Assembly: GCA_023392205.1 (NCBI GenBank) | Contig: JAEVZN010000460.1 | Coordinates: forward strand, 1 to 10,628 | Source: Pseudomonadota bacterium | GTDB lineage: Bacteria > Pseudomonadota > Alphaproteobacteria > Rhizobiales > Xanthobacteraceae | Reading direction: 5' to 3' | Length of the DNA stretch: 10,628 nucleotides | Part shown: positions 1 to 5,158 of the stretch, piece after piece | How positions within the stretch are numbered: position 1 is the first letter of the stretch | How the letters are laid out: each line of letters begins with the position of its first letter | Made by a program: the position numbers and the translations under genes | The notes under the pieces: generated by a model | Told to the model about the DNA's origin: nothing | Seen by the model: only the letters and a program-made list of their open reading frames with translations | Database searches by the model: none

Positions 1-667
1 CCTTGGAGATGATATCCGGAAGGACGATGTGATCGTCGGGATTGACGGTGCGCAGGCGCTCGGCATAGAGCGCCGAGGCGTCCGTCGTATAGGCATCGCA
101 GCGGCCGGCGTCATAAGCCTTCACTGCCTCGTCGGAGGTGGCGAACGTGACCGTCTTCAGCTTCATCTTGTTGGTGCGGAAAAAGTCGGCCAAGTTCAGT
201 TCGGTGGTGGTACCCTGTTGCACGCATACGGCGGCGTCGTTCAGCTCCAGCGCCGAATTCACTTTCAGGCCTTTGCGCACCATGAAGCCCTGCCCGTCGT
301 AATAATTCACGCCGGCGAAATTCAGCCCGTTGGTGGTGTCGCGCGAGGAGGTCCAGGTGGTATTGCGAACCAGCACATCGACTTCGCCCGATTGCAGGGC
401 GGTAAATCGATCCTTCGCGGTGAGCGGCGTGAACCGCACCTTGCTCGGATCGTTGAAAATCGCCGCCGCAATGGCGCGGCAATATTCGACGTCGAAGCCG
501 GTCCAGTTGCCCTGAGCGTCAGGCAATCCGAAGCCCGCCAGATTGCCGTTGGCGCCGCAATTCAGCACTCCCCGCTGCTGGACGGTCTTGAGGGTCTGGC
601 CGTGGGCAGCATGCCCCGCAAAGCCGACACATGCAGCAAGAGCAAAGGAAAAGATGACGCGCTTCAT
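1..667 (-). CDS. aapJ: General L-amino acid ABC transporter, periplasmic substrate-binding protein (AapJ/BztA type), partial
   Basis: Periplasmic binding component of a polar amino-acid ABC importer (solute-binding protein family 3); it would deliver broad-specificity L-amino acids to an AapQMP membrane/ATPase complex. The minus strand reads open from an ATG at 665-667 to the window edge, giving 222 residues; family members are about 340, so the C-terminal third lies outside. A signal peptide covers residues 1-23 (MKRVIFSFALAACVGFAG, then AHG before Q24). The mature part begins TLKTVQQRGVLNCGANGN and continues with GNWTGFDVEYCRA (53-65), DRFTALQSGEVDVLVRNTTW (86-105) and NYYDGQGFMVRKG (121-133), a pattern typical of AapJ/BztA rather than of narrow-specificity binding proteins. 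A weak ribosome site GGGGA (678-682) sits 10 nt upstream. It diverges from metC. The aapQMP genes would be expected beyond the left edge, unseen here. Substrate range is inferred from family. Confidence 0.93.
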   Translation of the reverse strand, partial: MKRVIFSFALAACVGFAGHAAHGQTLKTVQQRGVLNCGANGNLAGFGLPDAQGNWTGFDVEYCRAIAAAIFNDPSKVRFTPLTAKDRFTALQSGEVDVLVRNTTWTSSRDTTNGLNFAGVNYYDGQGFMVRKGLKVNSALELNDAAVCVQQGTTTELNLADFFRTNKMKLKTVTFATSDEAVKAYDAGRCDAYTTDASALYAERLRTVNPDDHIVLPDIISK

Positions 668-790
668 GTTCGTGTTGTCCCCAAAAACGGTCTGAGAGAG
701 GTATCGAAACAGCTGATCCGGCGATGTCCGGCGCCGGGCTGCCCGCCCGCGCCACACAAAGAAACTTTGCTACCCTAAACGGGACAGCCG

Positions 791-831
791 CGTCTCGCAA
801 TTGACGTCATCTCAGAACGATTGCAGAGACG
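791..831. promoter_or_regulatory. 11-bp inverted repeat with one bulged base (leader hairpin or operator)
   Basis: CGTCTCGCAAT (791-801) is matched by ATTGC-A-GAGACG (820-831). All 11 bases pair, with only A825 bulged. The 18-nt loop includes the perfect 8-bp palindrome TGACGTCA (802-809). The length of the dyad makes chance unlikely for so small a gap. It could fold as a stem-loop in the metC 5' untranslated RNA or be a DNA operator; the sequence alone does not decide. No U-tract follows, so it is not an intrinsic terminator. Confidence 0.5.
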
Positions 832-832
832 G

Positions 833-846
833 GTCAAGGGCTTGAC
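833..846. promoter_or_regulatory. Perfect dyad GTCAAG-GG-CTTGAC, candidate operator upstream of metC
   Basis: The two 6-bp arms are exact inverted copies around a GG centre. The right arm overlaps TTGACA (842-847), a consensus -35 hexamer. However, at 17-bp spacing (865-870) the sequence is CGCTTA, a poor -10, so the promoter reading is weak. Another TTGAC half-site lies at 801-805, 41 bp or about four helical turns upstream. A repressor site controlling metC is plausible; the regulator is unknown. Confidence 0.45.
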
Positions 847-871
847 AGGCTGAAGCCCGATTCCCGCTTAC

Positions 872-875
872 GGAG
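872..875 (+). promoter_or_regulatory. Ribosome binding site for metC
   Basis: GGAG ends 10 nt before the ATG at 886. The ATG at 876, in another frame, lies too close to this site to use it and leads only to a shadow frame, so 886 is preferred. Confidence 0.55.
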
Positions 876-885
876 ATGCGCCCGA

Positions 886-2073
886 ATGAGCAAGATGCGA
901 CAAGGCGACCAGAAGCCGCAGACCCTGCTGGTCACTGCCGGACGCGATGCCACCGAGTATCACGGTTTCGTCAACCCGCCCGTCTATCATGCCTCCACGG
1001 TTCTTTACCCGAATGCGGCCGATCTCGTGGCGCACCGCTCCCGCTATCAATATGGACGCCGCGGGACGCCGACCTCCGAGGCGCTGGAAGATGCACTCCG
1101 CGCGCTGGAGGGTCCCCGCTGCGCCGGGGTGTCGCTTTTGCCTTCGGGCGCCGCGGCCGTGTCCACGGCCCTGCTGGCCATGCTGTCCGCCGGGGACCAT
1201 CTCCTGATCACCGACAGCGTGTATCGCCCGACCCGGTCCTTCGCCGATACGATCCTGAAGCGCTATGGCGTGGAGACCACCTATTACGATCCCCTGATCG
1301 GCGGCAATATCGGCGCGCTGTTCAAGCCCAATACGCGAGCGGTATTTGTCGAGGCGCCGGGGTCGCAGACCTTCGAGATGCAGGATATTCCCGCGATCGC
1401 CAAGGTCGCCCATGCCCGGGATGCCATCGTGATGATGGATAATACCTGGGCCACACCTCTCTACTTTCCCGCCTTCGACCGCGGCGTCGATCTCTCGATC
1501 CAGGCGGGGACAAAATATATCGGCGGGCATTCCGACATCATGTTCGGCACGATCTCGGCCAATGAGAAGACCTGGCCGCAACTCAAGGACACCGTCGCCA
1601 CTTACGGGCTCTGCGCTGGACCGGACGATATCTATCTCGCCTTGCGCGGCCTGCGTACATTGTCGGTGCGGCTCGAACGGCATCAGGAATCCGCGCTGAA
1701 GGTTGCGCGCTGGTTCGAGCAGCGTCCGGAAGTCCTGTCGGTCCTGCATCCGGCCCTGCCCTCGCATCCCGGCCATGCCATCTGGCAACGGGATTTCAGC
1801 GGCGCCTCTGGGCTCTTCAGCATCGTGCTGAAGCCCGCTTCCGAAAAGGCCGTGCATGCCTTCTGCGATGCGCTGACGCTGTTCGGGATGGGCTTCTCAT
1901 GGGGCGGCTATGAAAGCCTGGTGATCCTGTTCGATTGCACGGCCTATCGCACGGCAACGCAGTTCAATCCCGGCGGACCCACCTTGCGGTTTCATGTCGG
2001 GCTTGAGGATGTCGGCGATCTCGTCGCCGATCTGGAGCGCGGATTTGCAGCGATGGCAAAAGCGCAGGACTGA
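886..2073 (+). CDS. metC: Cystathionine beta-lyase (MetC), PLP-dependent
   Basis: Cytoplasmic PLP enzyme of the Cys/Met-metabolism family. It cleaves cystathionine to homocysteine, pyruvate and ammonia in methionine synthesis, and often also acts on other cysteine S-conjugates. The product is 395 residues, normal length. The PLP lysine is K210 in SIQAGTKYIGGHSD, the pyridine-nitrogen aspartate is D185 in MMDNTWATPLY, and the phosphate-binding Y56/R58 lie in YQYGRRGTPT. These match E. coli MetC numbering. The ring-stacking tyrosine is probably Y113, and the substrate-carboxylate arginine probably R368 in GPTLRFHVGLED. The segment FSWGGYESL (337-345) favours MetC over MetB or the gamma-lyases. 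It diverges from aapJ and ends 13 nt from the convergent PAP2 gene, with no obvious terminator between. Promiscuous beta-lyase or racemase activity cannot be excluded. Confidence 0.95.
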   Translation: MSKMRQGDQKPQTLLVTAGRDATEYHGFVNPPVYHASTVLYPNAADLVAHRSRYQYGRRGTPTSEALEDALRALEGPRCAGVSLLPSGAAAVSTALLAMLSAGDHLLITDSVYRPTRSFADTILKRYGVETTYYDPLIGGNIGALFKPNTRAVFVEAPGSQTFEMQDIPAIAKVAHARDAIVMMDNTWATPLYFPAFDRGVDLSIQAGTKYIGGHSDIMFGTISANEKTWPQLKDTVATYGLCAGPDDIYLALRGLRTLSVRLERHQESALKVARWFEQRPEVLSVLHPALPSHPGHAIWQRDFSGASGLFSIVLKPASEKAVHAFCDALTLFGMGFSWGGYESLVILFDCTAYRTATQFNPGGPTLRFHVGLEDVGDLVADLERGFAAMAKAQD

Positions 2074-2086
2074 TGAGAAGAGAGCT

Positions 2087-2947
2087 TCAGCCGCGCGACG
2101 CCTGCGTCCGTTGCCGCGCAAGACCGCTGCGTGCGGCTGTCCAATGCGTACGCAAATTGGCGCGAAGCACGCGCAGGCCCACGAAAGCTCTGCGGATCGG
2201 GACGATGGCCAGAGCACCTACAACGCGGCCAAACGCATCGATGCGCGCCAGCGCCTGTTCTTCGGTCACCCGTGTCGCCGGCCAGCGATAAATCATGCCG
2301 TGCAAAACCCAGACCGTCAGCGCCGTCAGGATGCCGGCGAAGATCACATCCGACATGAAATGGCCGCCCGCGACGATCCGCAGGCCACCGACGAATGCGC
2401 CATAGGCGAGCGCCAGACCGATCGCCCGCAATCTGAATGTGGCCGGTGCCAGAGCCGCAAATGCCAGAACCGCAAAGCCCGCCGCCGCCTCACCGGACAC
2501 GAACGAGCAATTGCGCTCGCAGGCGCCCGATGGATCCCACCACGCCTTGAAGCTGTGCGGACCGCCAAATTCCTCGACATGCGCAGGGCGCGGTCGCGAC
2601 CAGTTTTCCTTGAACACCGCATTGGCAATAAGCCCCGGTCCGATCGCAAACACCAGCAGCACAAACCACGCCGCACGTACCGGGATCGGCACCCATGACC
2701 GGGCATAAGCGAGACGGAGCAACAGCACGCCTGCCGACGCCATCACGATAAAGGCGAAAAACTTGATGTGGATGTCTCGCAGTAAGGCGAGCAAAGCCGC
2801 TGAAGACGATGTGTTTGCTTCGGTCGTGCCGGGATAGAAGGCGATTCTGGAAATGTCCAGATCGAGATCGGGTGCGGCTCCAAAAACAAGACCCGTCATC
2901 GCCCCCGCGAACAATATCAGATAAAGGACTGATTTCTCTCTCGTCAT
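2087..2947 (-). CDS. PAP2-family membrane phosphatase, candidate lipid A phosphatase
   Basis: Integral membrane phosphatase of the PAP2 superfamily, 286 residues from the ATG at 2945-2947. Motif 1 (KX6RP) is K113 to R120-P121 in KENWSRPRP. Motif 3 (RX5HX3D) is R190, H196 and D200 in LRIVAGGHFMSD. Motif 2, normally PSGH, reads CSFVSGEAA, with E153 where the histidine is usual. Several hydrophobic spans are visible, near residues 6-24, 61-80, 90-112, 155-185 and 200-215. It is the last gene of the leftward cluster with GT2, LABN and GT83, so lipid A (LpxE/LpxF-like) or undecaprenyl pyrophosphate are the plausible substrates; which one is not decided by sequence. The frame stays open upstream to 3190, but that extension is not PAP2-like and runs into the LABN gene. 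The chosen start has only a weak GGGG (2956-2959) 8 nt upstream; an in-frame ATG at 3041-3043 is the alternative. Confidence 0.85.
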   Translation of the reverse strand: MTREKSVLYLILFAGAMTGLVFGAAPDLDLDISRIAFYPGTTEANTSSSAALLALLRDIHIKFFAFIVMASAGVLLLRLAYARSWVPIPVRAAWFVLLVFAIGPGLIANAVFKENWSRPRPAHVEEFGGPHSFKAWWDPSGACERNCSFVSGEAAAGFAVLAFAALAPATFRLRAIGLALAYGAFVGGLRIVAGGHFMSDVIFAGILTALTVWVLHGMIYRWPATRVTEEQALARIDAFGRVVGALAIVPIRRAFVGLRVLRANLRTHWTAARSGLARQRTQASRG

Positions 2948-3018
2948 TCCCGACGCCCCGCTACCCGGCAGGACGCTAGTTTTTCCGAATAACGCGGCGG
3001 TGACATTTTTATGGAGTC

Positions 3019-3039
3019 TGCGCGATAAGATCTCGCGCA
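3019..3039. other. 7-bp hairpin between the LABN and distal PAP2 genes
   Basis: TGCGCGA (3019-3025) and TCGCGCA (3033-3039) are exact inverted repeats around a 7-nt loop. It lies in the 112-nt gap, the largest inside the lipid A cluster. On the transcribed minus strand the downstream sequence is A-rich, not U-rich, so it is not a standard intrinsic terminator. It could be an mRNA processing or stability element separating expression of the last gene; this is inference. Confidence 0.4.
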
Positions 3040-3059
3040 TCATTGCGATGTGGATAAGG

Positions 3060-3404
3060 TCAGAGCGGCGCCTGGGCTGCCGCCGGAGCCGCGCGCATTC
3101 CACGCAGGATAAGCTGCAGGTTACGCACATACACGAAAAGACCAAGCGTTTGCCCGGCAATGAAGACCGGATCCCTGCGATGCAACGCATAGATCAGAAG
3201 CATCGTTCCGCCGGCCATCGACAGAAACCAGAACGCGACCGGCACCACGCTGCGCCCCGCGCGCTCCGACGCGAGCCATTGTACGGCGAAGCGTGCAGTG
3301 AAGAAGAACTGCGCGACGAATCCGACCAGCACCCACCAATCAAGAGAATTGACGAACACGTCCTGGAAATAGGTCCCGATCATCCGCGACAGATCGACCA
3401 GCAT
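3060..3404 (-). CDS. Stand-alone LABN (lipid A biosynthesis N-terminal) domain membrane protein
   Basis: Small inner-membrane protein of 114 residues consisting of little more than one LABN domain (Pfam PF07578 type, named after an N-terminal extension found on some LpxB proteins). Three hydrophobic helices are visible at about 24-43, 53-72 and 79-100. Family-like segments are FFTARFAVQWLASERAGRS (34-52), VPVAFWFLSMAGG (54-66) and DPVFIAGQTLGLFVYVRN (78-95). The start at 3404 is supported by a strong GAGGAG 10 nt upstream, inside the 3' end of the GT2 gene, so the two genes overlap by 65 nt in different frames. Its place between a polyprenyl-sugar synthase and an ArnT-like transferase, with no ArnE/ArnF in view, suggests it moves or hands over the lipid-linked sugar. 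That role is inference; no catalytic residue is recognisable. Confidence 0.88.
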   Translation of the reverse strand: MLVDLSRMIGTYFQDVFVNSLDWWVLVGFVAQFFFTARFAVQWLASERAGRSVVPVAFWFLSMAGGTMLLIYALHRRDPVFIAGQTLGLFVYVRNLQLILRGMRAAPAAAQAPL

Positions 3405-4161
3405 CGTCAGAAAGCTCCTCTACCATCGGCCTGACCCTTCGCCGGCGGATCAGCCACCAGACACCGATCAGGTCGAGAATTCCGACCCACAGCCTGTTCC
3501 ACATTCCGTATTTCGAGACGCCGCGCCGCCGCTCGCGGTCCACGACATCGACATAGGCGACCGCGTAGCCCTCGCGCCGCATCAGCGCGGGCAGAAACCG
3601 GTGCATGGCGTCGAAGACCGGCAATTGGAGATACACATCGCGTGGAAACGCTTTCAGCCCGCATCCGGTGTCGCGCGTGCCGTCGCGCAGGATTGCGCCA
3701 CGTACGCCGTTGGCGATCCTCGACTGAAGCCGCTTGAACCTGGACGCCTTGCGCCCCACCCGCTGTCCCGCCACCAGTCCGACCGGCGGCATTCCCGCTC
3801 TGAGCGCGCTTACCATCTCCATGATGAAGCGTGGGTCGTTCTGCCCGTCTCCATCGAGGGTCACGATCAGGTCGCCGCGTGCGGCATCCACGCCGCTATG
3901 CACGGCGATGGATTGCCCGGCCGGCACATCGTGATCGAGCGTCCGCAATTCGGGCACCGATCGCATCAGGCCGCGCAGGACTTCACGCGTGGTATCGGTC
4001 GACCCGTCATCCACATAGACAAGTTCGAAGGCGATCCGGCCGCGCAAGGCCGCAACGATCTCGACCGTCAGGTCTGCGATGTTTTCCGCCTCGTTTCGGA
4101 CCGGTACAACCACCGACAATTCGATGCTCTCTGCGGGGCGCAGACGCAGAACTCCGCTCAC
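3340..4161 (-). CDS. GT2 family glycosyltransferase (DPMS/ArnC/RgtE-like), polyprenyl-phosphate sugar synthase
   Basis: Cytosolic-face GT-A glycosyltransferase of 273 residues, similar to dolichol-phosphate mannose synthases. It is expected to transfer a sugar from a nucleotide donor to undecaprenyl or related polyprenyl phosphate. Visible features: SVVVPVRNEAENI (16-28) at the Rossmann-like start, VDDGSTDTT (50-58), the metal-binding region TLDGDGQNDP (101-110), QSRIANGVRG (146-155), and the acceptor-side stretch RRRGVSKYGMWNR (211-223). A hydrophobic segment follows (224-238) and then a basic tail RRRRVRP. The start is GTG with GGAGAG 6 nt upstream. This GTG overlaps the TGA of the frame-repaired PAP2 gene as GTGA, a sign of translational coupling. 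The donor sugar cannot be read from sequence. Galacturonate or mannose fit the known lipid A of related bacteria; Ara4N genes (arnA/B/D) are not nearby. Confidence 0.9.
   Translation of the reverse strand: MSGVLRLRPAESIELSVVVPVRNEAENIADLTVEIVAALRGRIAFELVYVDDGSTDTTREVLRGLMRSVPELRTLDHDVPAGQSIAVHSGVDAARGDLIVTLDGDGQNDPRFIMEMVSALRAGMPPVGLVAGQRVGRKASRFKRLQSRIANGVRGAILRDGTRDTGCGLKAFPRDVYLQLPVFDAMHRFLPALMRREGYAVAYVDVVDRERRRGVSKYGMWNRLWVGILDLIGVWWLIRRRRVRPMVEELSDDAGRSVADDRDLFPGRVRQFS
3415..3420 (-). promoter_or_regulatory. Ribosome binding site for the LABN gene, embedded in the GT2 gene
   Basis: On the minus strand this reads GAGGAG, 10 nt before the ATG at 3404. It fixes the LABN start inside the upstream gene and supports a true 65-nt overlap. 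Confidence 0.65.
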
Positions 4162-5068
4162 GGGCGGCTCTCCATGGCATCTCCGGCGCGCCCGGCGAAG
4201 GCAGGATCACTGACGGATTGCTTGATCTTCGTTCGAAACAGGCGCAGGAGCGCGCCGGACAAGCGCCGCCGTCCCGGTCCCGGCATCGCCCTCACTGCCC
4301 CGGACTTATCCACAGCAAAAGCGCAGCGGCGCAGCGCGAAAAGATTGCGGGTCCCGAGCGCGCCCAGCGCGCCGATGGCCGCACCTGCAAGCACGTGAAA
4401 TGATGCACGCCGATACCCAAACGCGTTGCCATGATCACGACGGCAAAGGCCCACAGCCAGGGACGAAACATCGGCCACAACGCGCCGAAGGCTATGGCTG
4501 CGGCCACGACATTGGCCGCGTGGCCGGACGGCATGCTGCCGTAGAAATATTCCGGGAACGGCATGCTGCCTAACTCCAGTTCTCGGAAATAGGCCAAGGG
4601 CTCATAGACGAAAGGGTCGATCTCGCCGCGCACGAACGGACGCACTCGCCCAGCCAGCGGCTTGAGAATACTGGCAATCAGACCCGGCAACCCGATCGCA
4701 GCAATAAGAAAGAAGACGCGCAAACCGGCGCTGGTGAAAATCAGCTTGTCCGCCCGCGTTGCGGCGCATGTGCCGGCCGCGATAGCGCCAAGCAACAGGG
4801 CGGCGAGCGGAAGCAAGGTCCAGTCCGACTTGCCGAATGCAGTCAACGCGCCGAGGAACTGCGCGAACGGCTGCGGCCATTGGCGCGGATGTGCGACCAG
4901 CAAAGGATCGATAAAGAATTTCCCGAACAGCACCAACGCCAGAAAGACCGCAAGCGCGAACAACGCGACGTCCAGCGTTGGCAAGGAAGGTCCGGTCCCG
5001 GGCGCGCGCCAGCGCGAACGTTTCAGGGCCGCAAACAGGCCGTAAGGTCGGACGACAGATTGCGGCAC
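4158..5068 (-). pseudogene. PAP2-family membrane phosphatase, frameshifted at the catalytic Asp (candidate lipid A phosphatase)
   Basis: PAP2 phosphatase with motif 1 KX6RP (K136 to R143-P144 in KPLAGRVRP), motif 2 MPSGH (179-183) and the start of motif 3, R216 LGIGV H222. There the frame breaks. The current frame continues as an unrelated tail after HHFT and stops at 4292, giving 258 residues. The next frame instead continues VLAGAAIGALGALGTRN, the normal end of a PAP2 domain, and ends at 4158. Restoring HHFT-D-VLAG needs 4 nt (GACG or equivalent) at about 4394-4396, which fits a slip deletion between ACG copies. The repaired protein would have 304 residues, and its stop would overlap the next gene as GTGA. 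As it stands the protein lacks the motif 3 aspartate and last helices and is probably inactive, unless this is a sequencing error. The start is GTG with GGAG 6 nt upstream. Lipid A phosphates are the likely substrate, by context. Confidence 0.85.
4168..4173 (-). promoter_or_regulatory. Ribosome binding site deciding the GTG start of GT2
   Basis: GGAGAG on the minus strand lies 6 nt before the GTG at 4159-4161. No ATG with comparable support is seen nearby in that frame. Confidence 0.55.
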
Positions 5069-5158
5069 ACGATGCTCCAGTTTCCCGGAGCTGAATCACC
5101 ATCGATCAATGACGCATGAATGACTGTTTCTTTACGCGTCTGCGCCGCGCGGATGCGT
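5069..5158. other. 90-nt gap between the GT83 and first PAP2 genes, with an imperfect hairpin
   Basis: The gap holds an imperfect dyad at 5136-5156 (GCGTCTGC against GCGGATGC) just after the GT83 stop. Its G-T wobble pairs would form well only in plus-strand RNA and become mismatches in the minus-strand transcript, and no U-tract follows. A terminator is therefore not supported. An internal promoter for the PAP2-GT2-LABN part is possible here, but no convincing -35/-10 pair was found. Confidence 0.35.
5075..5078 (-). promoter_or_regulatory. Ribosome binding site deciding the GTG start of the first PAP2 gene
   Basis: GGAG, within CTGGAG on the minus strand, lies 6 nt before the GTG at 5066-5068. 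It supports this non-ATG start. Confidence 0.5.

Larger units (their letters stand above)
668..885. promoter_or_regulatory. Divergent intergenic region between aapJ and metC
   Basis: This 218-bp gap must carry both divergent promoters. The metC-proximal half holds two inverted repeats, listed separately. The aapJ-proximal half holds a short dyad CAAAG-AAA-CTTTG (757-769), a GC-rich small hairpin CGGGC-T-GCCCG (735-745), and two copies of TCCGGCG (717-723 and 727-733) spaced exactly 10 bp. No convincing -35/-10 pair was found for either gene. No gene-sized reading frame with family resemblance is seen inside it. A SAM riboswitch was looked for upstream of metC and not recognised. Confidence 0.6.

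Noticed and set aside
29..778. 249-codon open frame on the plus strand at the left end
   Set aside because: Antisense to aapJ, which has a signal peptide and strong family motifs and simply runs off the window.
781..885. SAM riboswitch ahead of metC
   Set aside because: The conserved SAM-II or SAM-I core sequences were not recognised; the 11-bp hairpin has a different layout.
868..1857. 329-codon open frame on the minus strand
   Set aside because: Antisense to metC, whose catalytic residues are all in place; the product resembles no family.
2070..2090. Bidirectional terminator between metC and PAP2 (GAAG-AGAG-CTTC)
   Set aside because: Only a 4-bp stem and no T-run on either strand; too weak to call.
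2948..3190. 81-residue N-terminal extension of the last PAP2 protein
   Set aside because: The frame is open, but the extension overlaps the LABN coding region, has an Arg/Cys-rich sequence unlike a PAP2 N-terminus, and has no good ribosome site.
3601..4398. 265-codon open frame on the plus strand
   Set aside because: Antisense to the GT2 gene; no recognisable domain, and its composition is that of a shadow frame.
4158..4478. Separate 106-codon gene between PAP2 and GT2
   Set aside because: Its second part matches the end of a PAP2 domain, and its first part overlaps the PAP2 frame, so it is the shifted 3' part of that gene rather than a gene of its own.
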